A stretch of 64,000 bases of DNA, from positions 62,001 to 126,000 of the forward strand of contig CAJMRL010000003.1 in NCBI GenBank assembly GCA_905215805.1. Direction: 5' to 3'. Each line of letters begins with the position of its first letter. The stretch's first letter is position 1. A model generated the notes under the pieces. It searched no databases and was not told the DNA's origin. It was given only the letters and a program-made list of their open reading frames with translations. Below are positions 52,357-61,511 of the stretch, one piece after another. The translations under genes were made by a program, and so were the position numbers. Source of the stretch: an uncultured bacterium (lineage in GTDB: Bacteria; Bacillota; Clostridia; UBA1381).

Positions 52357-53619
52357 TTAGTTTCTCTTTGAAAGAACATCAGTTTCATACTTGCGTACTT
52401 CATCAAGCCAGTCAAGACCAACTCCCTTGTTTGTCTTATTGCAGTAATAATCCCAAACGAGCGAGAATGGAGCAGCCTTAAATTCCTGAGTATATGCAAG
52501 TCTTGCAGTTACATCGCCGTCAGCCTCGAGCTTCTTCATCTCGTCATTCGGCTGAAGCAATGCATAAAGCATAGCCTTTCTTGTATTTCTCATACCGATC
52601 ACCCATGCGGCGATTCTGTTTATTGACGCATCGAAGAAGTCTGTAGCGATATATGTATCCTGAAGCTTGCCGAGACGAACGAGCTCTTCCATGATAGCCT
52701 TTGTTTCATCATCAAATGCTACAACGTGGTCGCTGTCCCATCTTACAGGACGTGATACATGAAGAAGAACATGATCCGAGAACGCATAAACCGCTCCGAG
52801 CTTTGCGGAAACTACCTCTGTCGGATGATAGTGACCTGTATCAAGAGTCATGATAATATGGTCGGAATTTTTCTTCATAACATAGCCCATGCAGAATTCA
52901 TGCGAGCCTGCTGTAAAGCTTTCAGCGCCGATACCGAATACCTTTGATTCAATACCGTCCATTACGCCCTCAACGTCCTTTGTAGCTTCAAATATCTCGT
53001 CATAGCTCTTTTTAAGCTGAAGTCTCGGAGTGAGAGTATCAACCGGGAATTCCTTATCTCCGTCCGGAGTCCAGTGATTGATTACGCAGGTCTTGCCTGT
53101 TCTCTTGTAGAAGTATTCACCGATCCTGCGGCATGCAATACCGTGTCTTACCCAGAATTCTCTTACCTTTTCATCTGATGATGAAAGAGTAGCCTTTTCA
53201 CTCAAAGGATGTGAGAAATAAGTCGGGTTAAAGTCAAGACCAAGACCCTTTTCAACAGCCCAGTCCGCCCAGTTCTTAAAATTTTCCGGAGTTATAGCGT
53301 CACGGTCAACGAAAGTATCGGCCTCCTGATAGCTCGCATGAACGTTTACCTTAAGCTCGCCGGGGATAAACTCCATAGCCTTTTCAATATCGGCTCTAAG
53401 CTCGTCCGGAGTTCTTGCGGCGCCCGGATAGTCTCCTGTGGTCTGGATGCCGCCTGTAAGACCGCCTTCCTTTTTCTCAAAACCGTTTACATCGTCTCCC
53501 TGCCAGCAATGCATTGAAATCGGAGTTTTGTCACAGATCTCGATTGCCTTGTCGATGTCTATGCCGTACTGCGCATAGTATTCCTTTGCAAGAGCATAGC
53601 CCTTTTCCAAATCATACAT
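52357..53619 (-). CDS. rhaA: L-rhamnose isomerase
   Basis: 420 residues (E. coli RhaA 419). Converts L-rhamnose to L-rhamnulose. 'SMHCWQGDDVNGFE', 'GGIQTTGDYPG', 'KVNVHASY', 'LDFNPTYFSHP' and 'TLDTGHYHPTEVVS' are RhaA signatures, including the metal-binding Glu/Asp/His residues. GAGAGGTG precedes the ATG. Kinase and aldolase genes (rhaB, rhaD) are not adjacent, so the rest of the pathway must be elsewhere. Monocistronic with a terminator at 52311. Confidence 0.95.
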   Translation of the reverse strand: MYDLEKGYALAKEYYAQYGIDIDKAIEICDKTPISMHCWQGDDVNGFEKKEGGLTGGIQTTGDYPGAARTPDELRADIEKAMEFIPGELKVNVHASYQEADTFVDRDAITPENFKNWADWAVEKGLGLDFNPTYFSHPLSEKATLSSSDEKVREFWVRHGIACRRIGEYFYKRTGKTCVINHWTPDGDKEFPVDTLTPRLQLKKSYDEIFEATKDVEGVMDGIESKVFGIGAESFTAGSHEFCMGYVMKKNSDHIIMTLDTGHYHPTEVVSAKLGAVYAFSDHVLLHVSRPVRWDSDHVVAFDDETKAIMEELVRLGKLQDTYIATDFFDASINRIAAWVIGMRNTRKAMLYALLQPNDEMKKLEADGDVTARLAYTQEFKAAPFSLVWDYYCNKTNKGVGLDWLDEVRKYETDVLSKRN

Positions 53620-53739
53620 TGGTATACACCTCTCTCTTTTTGTTTTATCACATTGGATACATCTATATTATATAATAAAATCACAAATATTGCAAGAGGT
53701 TTTATAAAAGATTTTATCAGTTTTGTCAAGATATATAAA

Positions 53740-53774
53740 AAAACACTCACGCCCGATATTGGTGTGAGTGTTTT
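53740..53774 (-). terminator. Terminator of the nucleotidyltransferase gene
   Basis: AAAACACTCAC (53740-53750) pairs with GTGAGTGTTTT (53764-53774), T-rich on the minus strand. Confidence 0.85.
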
Positions 53775-53779
53775 ACTGA

Positions 53780-54538
53780 TTACAATCTTTTTTCAAACAA
53801 TGTTCCCGCTTTTTGAAGCCTGCATGCTTCCTCATATGCGGCAACTGTTCCTATATCTATACGTGTCGCATCAAAAACATACGCATAGACATCGGTTTTT
53901 CCGATGAGCCACGGAACGAAATGTCCCGGAGCATCGGGATTGTTTCCCTCTTTAAGGTAATCATTTATAAGCGGAAGAGTTTCCCTTCTGTAGAGATAGA
54001 ATGGGGGGACGCCGAGGTCGGATTTGGGATTTTCGGGCTTTTCTTCAAAGCTCAAAACCTTTCCGGCTTCGTCGAGCTCAACAACTCCCATTGAATGAAG
54101 CTCCTGCTTGTTCTCTATCCTATGTGCGCATATCATATCGGCATTTTTCTGCTTATACATATCAACAAAATCTACAAGAGAAAAGCCGAATATATTATCG
54201 CTTGCCATAACGAGAATCTCATCGTCTATGTTTTCCTGATCTATAACATATTTTAAATCGCCTATAGCGCCGAGGCGGTTATCATTAGACGTTGTATGGT
54301 CATTTAAAACCTTTATTCCTTTGCCGCCTTTATATTCTTTTGCCCAATCCTCAAAATGCGTGTGAAATTTTTCGTTTGTCACTATATATATGTTTTCTAC
54401 ATCCTCAACCTCGCTGATTTTGTCAACGACCATATCCAATATGGTCTTATCGCCAAGCTTCAGCAAAGCCTTTGGCATATTTTCGGTCAGTGGATAAAGC
54501 CTTGTGGCATATCCTGCCGCCAGTAAAATACACTGCAT
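53780..54538 (-). CDS. Sugar-phosphate nucleotidyltransferase
   Basis: 252 residues. 'LAAGYATRLYPLTENMPKALL' (54472-54525) is the nucleotide-binding signature of the GlmU/RfbA/GalU fold; 'MASDNIFGFSLVDF' carries the metal Asp and 'FEEKPENPKSDL' the sugar-binding Glu. It activates a sugar phosphate with an NTP for surface glycan or nucleotide-sugar synthesis. Exact sugar not evident. AAAGGGGG precedes the ATG. Stands downstream of prs, separated by a GC-rich hairpin. Confidence 0.9.
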   Translation of the reverse strand: MQCILLAAGYATRLYPLTENMPKALLKLGDKTILDMVVDKISEVEDVENIYIVTNEKFHTHFEDWAKEYKGGKGIKVLNDHTTSNDNRLGAIGDLKYVIDQENIDDEILVMASDNIFGFSLVDFVDMYKQKNADMICAHRIENKQELHSMGVVELDEAGKVLSFEEKPENPKSDLGVPPFYLYRRETLPLINDYLKEGNNPDAPGHFVPWLIGKTDVYAYVFDATRIDIGTVAAYEEACRLQKAGTLFEKRL

Positions 54539-54563
54539 AATAAATCCCCCTTTAAAATTAGGT

Positions 54564-54590
54564 TGCCTCAGGCACGGCTTACTGCGTGCC
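54564..54590 (-). terminator. Competing hairpins between prs and the nucleotidyltransferase gene
   Basis: GGCACG (54571-54576) pairs with CGTGCC (54585-54590), while TGCCT-C-AGGCA (54564-54574) is an alternative overlapping hairpin. No clear T run follows on the minus strand, so it may only partly stop prs transcripts. Confidence 0.4.
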
Positions 54591-54624
54591 CGGTAGCTAT
54601 AAACATATCTCTTTTAATGATCAG

Positions 54625-55755
54625 TTATTTTTTCTCGATCTTTGCAACAAGTTTCTCTATCTTATTAACAGGATCAAGCAGCTTTGAGATGGTCTCGTCA
54701 TGGTTAAGGGTATCTATAAGCAAAGAAACATACTTTGACATATCGACCTCACAGTACCATTCTCTTGATTTAAGTCCCGGATTTCTGTATATAAGATTTG
54801 AAGTGAAAATCCTGTCGATCACTCCGTCGGCATATGCCTTGTCCACAACGTCAAGACCGTTTACAAACAAGCCGAATGAAGCGAATACAAATATTCTCTT
54901 TGCGCCCTGCTTTTTCAGAGCCGTTCCCACGTCGATTATCGATTCACCGGAGGAAATCATGTCGTCTACGATAACAACATCCTTTCCGGCAACATCGCGT
55001 CCGAGATATTCATGAGCGACTATCGGGTTTTTGCCGTTCACTATTTTTGAATAATCGCGTCTTTTATAGAACATACCCAAATCAAGCTTCAATACCGAGC
55101 TGTAGTACATACATCTCGACATTCCTCCCTCGTCCGGAGAAATAACAACGGTATCAAACTTATTGAGCGAAATGTCCGGAACATTTTTAACAAGCGCCTT
55201 TATCATCTGATAAGTCGGCTGAACATTATCAAATCCCGAAAGGGGAATAGCGTTTGAAATTCTCGGGTCGTGGGCATCGAATGTTATAATGTTTGCAACC
55301 CCCATCGATACGAGCTCATGGAGCATAAGAGCGGCATCGAGAGATTCACGTCCCGCACGTCTGTGCTGTCTGCCCTCATAAAGCATAGGCATTACAACAG
55401 TAACACGTCTTGCCTTGCCTCCCATCGCGGCGATTACTCTTTTAAGATCCTGATAATGGTCATCAGGGCTCATGTGGTTTTCCACTCCGTACATTTTGTA
55501 TGTTACGCCGTAATTAAAGCAGTCACATATAATATATACGTCATGACCTCTCACTGTTTCATCGATAACGCACTTACCCTCACCTGTGCCGAATCTCGGA
55601 CAGTTCACATGTGTTACATAAGTGTCTACGTTTTCGAATTCACGGAATTTTTTGAGATAATCGTCGATTTTGGCAGTAATTTCTTCGCATCCTTTCATTG
55701 AAATAATGCTGAGCTTGCCGACTATCGGCATACTGTCACCTAAAAAGTTGTTCAT
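54625..55755 (-). CDS. prs: Ribose-phosphate diphosphokinase, long form
   Basis: 376 residues versus about 315 in the usual Prs. Makes PRPP from ribose 5-phosphate and ATP. Catalytic and substrate motifs are intact: 'RRAGRESLDAAL', 'FDAHDPRISNAI', and the PRPP loop 'VVIVDDMISSGES'. The N-terminus and a roughly 60-residue C-terminal extension ('SLLIDTLNHDETISKLLDPV') differ from standard Prs; this longer group is found in many Clostridia. ACAAGGAGA precedes the ATG. Confidence 0.9.
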   Translation of the reverse strand: MNNFLGDSMPIVGKLSIISMKGCEEITAKIDDYLKKFREFENVDTYVTHVNCPRFGTGEGKCVIDETVRGHDVYIICDCFNYGVTYKMYGVENHMSPDDHYQDLKRVIAAMGGKARRVTVVMPMLYEGRQHRRAGRESLDAALMLHELVSMGVANIITFDAHDPRISNAIPLSGFDNVQPTYQMIKALVKNVPDISLNKFDTVVISPDEGGMSRCMYYSSVLKLDLGMFYKRRDYSKIVNGKNPIVAHEYLGRDVAGKDVVIVDDMISSGESIIDVGTALKKQGAKRIFVFASFGLFVNGLDVVDKAYADGVIDRIFTSNLIYRNPGLKSREWYCEVDMSKYVSLLIDTLNHDETISKLLDPVNKIEKLVAKIEKK

Positions 55756-55974
55756 AGCAATAAATTCTCCTTGTTTTTTTACACAGCCTTTATGTAATTT
55801 TACAGTACCACTTACAATATATCATAACTTACCTTATTTTTCAAGTAAAATTGATATTTTTTTTACACAAATTTTAAATAAAATTTGCATTGATTTTTTA
55901 TATAAAAATGATTTTTATATAAATATCAGGATTATAAATACAGCTATGACAATATTGGCTATTTAACTATTGCG

Positions 55975-56010
55975 GTAGTCTTATGACTATATGTATAGTC
56001 ATAAGACTAC
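55975..56010 (-). terminator. Perfect 15-bp hairpin at the end of the nucleoid protein gene
   Basis: GTAGTCTTATGACTA (55975-55989), six-base loop, TAGTCATAAGACTAC (55996-56010). The stop codon TAG (56007-56009) lies inside the stem. No T run follows, so it may protect the mRNA end rather than terminate. Confidence 0.55.
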
Positions 56011-57011
56011 TTGCTTATAAGCTCTCCTATATTATTGATTTTTACGGAAATTGTTCCGTCCTCGTTGTTTATTATTTCTATATGCTCGTTATCGCGGTAA
56101 AATTCCGCGGGAAAAGATATTTCAACACCGATATCGGTGGTTATTTTTATATTGGAGCTGAGCTTTTTGGTCACGTATTTATTTATTTCTACCTTTTCGG
56201 GAACTTCCGCCTCTTCAAGCTTTTTCATAAATTCATCGTGCATTGCCGGACGCCCTTCAAACACTGTCTGAGCGACTTTTTCCGGCTCGATATAATCTAT
56301 TTGCTCTATGTTTTCGGTTATATATTTTTTCATCCTTGACGCTGTTTCCATTTCATCGCCGCCGTTGTCCTTTGTGACGTTTTTTGCTATTCTTGTTACG
56401 GCATTTATGCTTTCCTTTGCGGAAATATCATAATCGCATTCCAGAAGTACATCGGCTATAAGATCCATGCTTTCGCCCTCGATCTTGCGCTTTTTGCCTT
56501 TATAGCGTATCGATAAATCATCGAGACCTATAAAGGCACATTCGCTTATTTTTTGTGAGAGAGCCGGAAGGATCGCGTAATGATTTATAAGTGCGTTTTT
56601 GACCTCGCCTTCCTCCTGAATGACCTGGTGCGTATAGCCTATTTTATTATCACATTTGAGTACAGCTACAATAGGTTTTTCCGATGCGACACAGTCGGCT
56701 ACGATAACATCGCAGGATTCAGGGTCTTCGGATGCGCCTATTCCCTCATAAAGCCTTTCGGCTATGCTTTTTGACATCGATATAAAATCCAGCTCGCCGT
56801 TTTTATATTGATTTATATAATATTTTATACCGCTGCTCGATTTAAATTGACCGCTTCTCAAGGAAGGATCTTCATATATTTTTTCTATATGCGTAGTTAT
56901 AAAATTATTTACGGAAGCGTCCTCAACATTTAGCTCATCATCGGAAAATACCGTTATTCCCGACATTGCGTCAAGTATATGGAGCACAGCCTTGTTTAAA
57001 CCTACAATCAT
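56007..57011 (-). CDS. Nucleoid-associated protein (NdpA/YejK family)
   Basis: 334 residues of the PF04245 family: N-terminal 'LNKAVLHILDAMSG', a central 'YAILPALSQKISECAFIGLDD' and a beta-rich end. The family binds the nucleoid; in Gram-positive bacteria its role is poorly known and can be linked to stress or phage defence neighbourhoods, which are not seen here. AAAGGGGA precedes the ATG. The gap to prs (55756-56006) is AT-rich with only the hairpin. Confidence 0.85.
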   Translation of the reverse strand: MIVGLNKAVLHILDAMSGITVFSDDELNVEDASVNNFITTHIEKIYEDPSLRSGQFKSSSGIKYYINQYKNGELDFISMSKSIAERLYEGIGASEDPESCDVIVADCVASEKPIVAVLKCDNKIGYTHQVIQEEGEVKNALINHYAILPALSQKISECAFIGLDDLSIRYKGKKRKIEGESMDLIADVLLECDYDISAKESINAVTRIAKNVTKDNGGDEMETASRMKKYITENIEQIDYIEPEKVAQTVFEGRPAMHDEFMKKLEEAEVPEKVEINKYVTKKLSSNIKITTDIGVEISFPAEFYRDNEHIEIINNEDGTISVKINNIGELISK

Positions 57012-57090
57012 GCTAATATTCCCCTTTTCTCTTTATTAAGGGCATTTTAACACATTGCTTTGATTTTTGCAAGAGTTTTAAAGAATAAGA

Positions 57091-58338
57091 TTATACGCGC
57101 TTCATAAAAAGCAGCAGCAAGCACCCCAAAAGAGCCGATGTAAAGGCTGAAATCAAAACTGTGTTTAATGCTGACGGAGCCTTTTCATTTTCGCTTGAGG
57201 CAGGATATATTGCACTCTGATTTTCCCATGGAAATTTGGTATAGCTTTTTTGCGGTGAATATTCCATAGCCTCGGCTTCGCTCAAAAGCCTTTCGCCCAT
57301 GCCCAGCCTAAGCAGTCTCAGACCGTTATTTTCTGCTTTGATAACGGCAAAGCTATATTCGGGAACAGAGGTGCTGCCCTCCGTATAAATATCCGTAAAA
57401 ACAGTATAATATATTCCTCCGCCTAAGTCGTATACAGCCTTAATATCTCTAAGCTCGGTGCTGTAGTATATATTAAAGGCGGGCATATAATAGTAGTAGC
57501 CGTTGTTTACGCAGAAGCCTCTTTCGGAAAGCTCGTTTACATAAGGATGCTGAGGCTCAAGACCGAATATATCCGTGACGATACGGTCGATAAAATCCTG
57601 ACGGACAAGCCGTATCCCGTTTCCGGAATCGGAGCTGTAAATACCGGGGTCGCCCAATGAGAGCTGTATAAAATTGCGGTGAGTGTTTAATATATATTTC
57701 ATAAGCGTATCAAAATCGTAATCTTTTGAATCATAGCTCATTATATCAGCGCAGGAGCTTATGATGAATCTGAGCATCTGTTCATCTTTGCTGGCCATGG
57801 CGTTTTTCACGTCTGTGAACCTATATGCTTCAAGCCTTTTTTCGTGGAGGTCATTCAATAAATTATATGCTCCGCCGCGCGTGTTTCCGTAGCTTTCAAA
57901 TTTGCTTCGTATAAATCCGGCTATCCTGGTCACTCTTTTGTAATTTGCAAGCTCTGTTTTGGTAAAGCGGTCGTCTGCTATTGTATAAATATTTTTTTCG
58001 GATGAAAATCCTCTTGACGATTCGGTAAGCAGATATTCATATTCTCCGTCTGTAACTATTTCGGCGTGTACCGATCCGTATTTGTTGGGATAAATTAAAA
58101 GCTCATCGGTTTTTTCCTCCCCGTCGCGGTCATCGTATGCAGATATAAGTATTTCATTATCCCGCGCTGAGGCGGTTATTATATATTCTCCGCTTATCGT
58201 GTCGGCTGTATAAGCGAACATTATATGCTTGTCGGCTTTTAGCGCTCCCCAAAGCAGATCATCATAAAATGCTGAAGCATGCGCCGTATTAAAAACAAAT
58301 GCGAACATAACTGCGGCAATAATTATCCTAATTTTCAT
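57091..58338 (-). CDS. Secreted protein with C-terminal membrane helix, unknown
   Basis: 415 residues: signal peptide (1-22, ending AHA), a large outer domain rich in Tyr and Asp ('VNNGYYYYMPAFNIYYS' near 300), a spacer, and a C-terminal helix with 'KRV' (about 395-415). This gives a type I surface protein. I recognise no family. A helical stretch of about 165-235 sits between beta regions. GAGGAAG precedes the ATG. Monocistronic. Confidence 0.7.
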   Translation of the reverse strand: MKIRIIIAAVMFAFVFNTAHASAFYDDLLWGALKADKHIMFAYTADTISGEYIITASARDNEILISAYDDRDGEEKTDELLIYPNKYGSVHAEIVTDGEYEYLLTESSRGFSSEKNIYTIADDRFTKTELANYKRVTRIAGFIRSKFESYGNTRGGAYNLLNDLHEKRLEAYRFTDVKNAMASKDEQMLRFIISSCADIMSYDSKDYDFDTLMKYILNTHRNFIQLSLGDPGIYSSDSGNGIRLVRQDFIDRIVTDIFGLEPQHPYVNELSERGFCVNNGYYYYMPAFNIYYSTELRDIKAVYDLGGGIYYTVFTDIYTEGSTSVPEYSFAVIKAENNGLRLLRLGMGERLLSEAEAMEYSPQKSYTKFPWENQSAIYPASSENEKAPSALNTVLISAFTSALLGCLLLLFMKRV

Positions 58339-58494
58339 ATATCCGTCTTCCTCTCATATATGAGATTATTATGCGTATTTACCTTGATAATCATACCGTA
58401 AAATTTATTGGCTCCGGCGCTGATTTTAAATAAATTCGAATGAAGAATAATAATATTTTATCCGGCAAATAATAAAGGAAAAGGAGAGATATTT

Positions 58495-58932
58495 ATGATT
58501 GGATTTATCTACAGCGCAGTTGCCGGAGCAGCAATGAGTATACAGGGAGTAATGAATACAAGATTGAGCGATAAGATCGGATTATATGAGTCAAATGTAT
58601 TTGTGCAGGGAACGGCGTTCGCGCTTTCGCTTATAGCCATGTGGATATTAGGCAAGGGAAATTTCAGAGCTATAGGAGAGGTGAATAAAGGTTATCTTTT
58701 GGGAGGAGCGCTCGGGATCGTGATAACGATTACGGTCATGCTTTCTATGAGCCGTCTTACTCCGGCAACGGCGGTCTCGGCTATACTTATAACACAGCTT
58801 TTTACGGCTGCGGTTATTGACGCGTTTGGTCTTATGGGAACAGAAAAAGAGGCGTTTGGCTGGAATAAATATGTAGGACTCGCGCTTATGGTAGGAGGCA
58901 TGCTTTTGTTCAAACTAAAGAATTCCGGTTGA
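58495..58932 (+). CDS. DMT-superfamily transporter half, YdcZ (DUF606) family
   Basis: 145 residues with five hydrophobic segments. 'GAAMSIQGVMNTRLSDKIG' and 'GGALGIVITITVML' are characteristic of the DUF606 family, which transports small molecules as dimers of five-helix halves. AAGGAGAG precedes the ATG. Often such genes come in pairs, but here only one is present. It ends before a strong terminator. Confidence 0.88.
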   Translation: MIGFIYSAVAGAAMSIQGVMNTRLSDKIGLYESNVFVQGTAFALSLIAMWILGKGNFRAIGEVNKGYLLGGALGIVITITVMLSMSRLTPATAVSAILITQLFTAAVIDAFGLMGTEKEAFGWNKYVGLALMVGGMLLFKLKNSG

Positions 58933-58960
58933 CAAAAAAGCCCGCATATATTATAATTTA

Positions 58961-58988
58961 CGGGAACGGCAATGCCGTTCCCGTATTT
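58961..58988 (+). terminator. Terminator after the DMT gene
   Basis: CGGGAACGGC (58961-58970), AAT, GCCGTTCCCG (58974-58983), then TATTTTT. Confidence 0.9.
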
Positions 58989-59019
58989 TTATGAGAATAT
59001 GCTTGAAAGGCTGGTATAT

Positions 59020-60048
59020 ATGAATAAAAAGGTACTTATAGGTATGTCGGGAGGAGTTGATTCTTCCTTAGCGGCAGCTTTGCTTAAGGAGCAGGGCTAC
59101 GATGTGACCGGTGCGACAATGCTCCTTTGGGAGGATACAGCCGCCGCGGCACAGGATGCAAAAAGAGTTTGCGAACATATAGGGATCGATTTTATAACGA
59201 TAGATTTCCGTAATAAATTCCGGCATGATGTGGTGGATTATTTTACAGGAGAATATATTAACGGAAGGACTCCGAATCCATGTATTATGTGCAATAAATA
59301 TATGAAGTTCGGGTCGATGCTCGATTATGCGCTTGAAAACGGTTTTGATTATATTTCAACAGGTCATTATGCGAGAATAGTAAAAAACGGCGCTCTTTAC
59401 GAGCTGCATGCTTCCGCTGCGGATAAGAAGGATCAAAGCTATTTTTTGTATAATTTTAATCAGCATGTGCTTTCGCATACAATTATGCCGCTGGGAGGAT
59501 ATACAAAGGAAAGATGCCGCGAAGAGGCTCAAAGGCGGGGACTTCCCGTTGCGAACAAGCCGGACAGTCAGGAAATATGTTTTGTAAAGAATGATGATTA
59601 TGCACAGTTCATCTGCAATCATACCGGATATATTCCTAAGCCGGGCGATATCTTTGATATAAACGGTGATAAGATCGGCGAGCATAAGGGACTTATATAC
59701 TACACCATAGGTCAGCGCAAGGGGATAGGCGCTTACGGCAGACCGATGTTTGTGATGTCGATTGACGCAAAAAGCAACAGTATCGTTTTGGGAGAGAAGG
59801 GAATGGAATTTACGCCTTCTCTTGAGGCTTATGATATGAATTATATTTCCGGAATACCCCTTACGGAGCCGAGACGGTTTGAGGTCAAAATACGCTATCA
59901 GGCAAAGCGCGCCGCGGCGCTTGTTATACCGGAAAATGAAAACGAGGTCAGAATTGAATTTGACGAGCCGCAAAGAGCAATCACTCCGGGACAGGCGGTT
60001 GTCCTTTATGATGGAGACCGCGTTGTGGGAGGAGGACGCGTAAAATAA
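59020..60048 (+). CDS. mnmA: tRNA-uridine 2-sulfurtransferase MnmA
   Basis: 342 residues. Thiolates U34 of Lys, Glu and Gln tRNAs. PP-loop 'GMSGGVDSS' (8-16), 'NPCIMCNKYMKFG' with the catalytic Cys91, and 'SQEICFVKNDDYAQFI' with Cys187 are the family marks. The start is ATG 59020; an earlier in-frame ATG (58990) overlaps the terminator stem. Its stop overlaps the GT2 start by one base (TAATG), so the two are coupled. Confidence 0.95.
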   Translation: MNKKVLIGMSGGVDSSLAAALLKEQGYDVTGATMLLWEDTAAAAQDAKRVCEHIGIDFITIDFRNKFRHDVVDYFTGEYINGRTPNPCIMCNKYMKFGSMLDYALENGFDYISTGHYARIVKNGALYELHASAADKKDQSYFLYNFNQHVLSHTIMPLGGYTKERCREEAQRRGLPVANKPDSQEICFVKNDDYAQFICNHTGYIPKPGDIFDINGDKIGEHKGLIYYTIGQRKGIGAYGRPMFVMSIDAKSNSIVLGEKGMEFTPSLEAYDMNYISGIPLTEPRRFEVKIRYQAKRAAALVIPENENEVRIEFDEPQRAITPGQAVVLYDGDRVVGGGRVK

Positions 60049-61289
60049 TGGTCATTACCGTTATAAGTATAATTCTTCAGTTAATTGTCCTGCCCATAGG
60101 TCTGTATTATCTTTTTGTAGGATTTGCGGGATTTCTTCCGATACGCCCCAAAGAGCGCAATAACACCGATAAAACGCATACCTTTGCATTGATAATACCG
60201 GCGCATAATGAAGAAACCGTTATAGCAAGCCTTATAAAATCTCTGAAGCGTCTGGATTATCCGGATGACGCATATGAAATTTTTGTGGTAGCCGATAATT
60301 GTACCGACCGTACTGCCCGGTTTGCGGAAGAAGCGGGAGCGACGGTATATGAGAGAGAGGATACAAAGCTGCGCGGAAAAGGCTATGCGATGGAGTGGTT
60401 TTTTGAGAAGCTGTTTGCGCTTGAAAGAAAATTCGATTATATCTCGGTATTTGACGCGGATAATTTGGTTGACTCAAAGTTTTTGTTTGAAATGAATAAA
60501 ATGGCTAATAAAGGCTATAAGGTTGTGCAGGGCTTTCTGGACAGCAAAAATCCATATGACAGCTGGATAAGCGCGGCATATTCCTATTGTTTTTGGAATG
60601 TGAACAGAACCTTTCAGCTTGCCAGATATAAGCTTGGGATGTGCTGTGAGCTTTCCGGAACCGGATTTATTATATCAACGGACACTTTAAAGGAGCTTGG
60701 ATGGGGAGCAACATGTCTTACCGAGGATATGGAGTTTACTATGAAGCTCGCGCTTTCGGGGGAAAAGGCGGCGTTCGCGTACGGAGCAAAGGTGTATGAT
60801 GAAAAGCCTATCACTCTTGCCCAGTCATGGAGGCAGAGGGTAAGATGGATGAGAGGACATTTTGATGTTGCGTCAAGATATTTCTTTAAGCTTATAAAAC
60901 GCGGGATAACTCATCGGAGCTGGAGCTGTATTGACTGTGCGGTGTATCTTGTGCAGCCTATACGTATAATATCGCTTGGTATAATAACATTTTTTGCGTA
61001 TGCTCAGTCTTTTTATCCAAATGGAGATTTGGGATTTATACAGCTTTCATATATTTTCGGCAATTCATGGGTCTGGGATTTGATAGTGTTGGTGCAATTT
61101 TTGTATCTGCCGTTTGTTATCTATTTTGAAAAGCGTGAATTTAATTTGAAAATGCTGTGGTATTTCTTCACGAATATATTGTATAATTTTACATGGGTAC
61201 CGATTGTTGTGCAGGGATTTATAGAGAGAAAAAGAACGGATTGGTCGCATACAAGGCATGTTAAAAATATTGATATTGATGACCTATAG
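60048..61289 (+). CDS. Processive family 2 glycosyltransferase, membrane-bound
   Basis: 413 residues: two N-terminal helices (about 3-30), a GT-A domain with 'IIPAHNEETVIASLIKSL', 'VVADNCTDRTA', 'VFDADNLV' (metal DxD near 136), 'TED' and 'QRVRWMRG', then C-terminal helices. This is the cellulose-synthase/hyaluronan-synthase/BcsA-like processive layout, but with only about six helices, so the polymer is unknown. Coupled to mnmA by a one-base overlap, an odd partner. No BcsB or PilZ gene nearby. Confidence 0.88.
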   Translation: MVITVISIILQLIVLPIGLYYLFVGFAGFLPIRPKERNNTDKTHTFALIIPAHNEETVIASLIKSLKRLDYPDDAYEIFVVADNCTDRTARFAEEAGATVYEREDTKLRGKGYAMEWFFEKLFALERKFDYISVFDADNLVDSKFLFEMNKMANKGYKVVQGFLDSKNPYDSWISAAYSYCFWNVNRTFQLARYKLGMCCELSGTGFIISTDTLKELGWGATCLTEDMEFTMKLALSGEKAAFAYGAKVYDEKPITLAQSWRQRVRWMRGHFDVASRYFFKLIKRGITHRSWSCIDCAVYLVQPIRIISLGIITFFAYAQSFYPNGDLGFIQLSYIFGNSWVWDLIVLVQFLYLPFVIYFEKREFNLKMLWYFFTNILYNFTWVPIVVQGFIERKRTDWSHTRHVKNIDIDDL

Positions 61290-61325
61290 GTGGAAATACC
61301 GAATTTGAATTTTCTAAAGAATAAA

Positions 61326-61360
61326 ATAACCGTTCCATAAAAGTCAAATGGAACGGTTAT
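61326..61360. terminator. Perfect 13-bp hairpin after the GT2 gene
   Basis: ATAACCGTTCCAT (61326-61338), loop, ATGGAACGGTTAT (61348-61360). It is not followed by a T run, but it separates the GT2 gene from the pan operon promoter. Confidence 0.6.
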
Positions 61361-61424
61361 AGCATAAAACGCTGTACATGCGTTCTTTTTATTTGTCTAT
61401 AATCCACAAAAGTTTGCAAGGTGC

Positions 61425-61453
61425 TTGATATTAGAATAAAAACATGGTATACT
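61425..61453 (+). promoter_or_regulatory. Promoter of the pantothenate operon
   Basis: TTGATA (61425-61430), 17-base spacer, TATACT (61448-61453). Confidence 0.75.
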
Positions 61454-61511
61454 CGTGTTACGGGTGGTATTCGGGAAACGAAACTGCACCGGATCGTATT
61501 GAGCATAAGCA

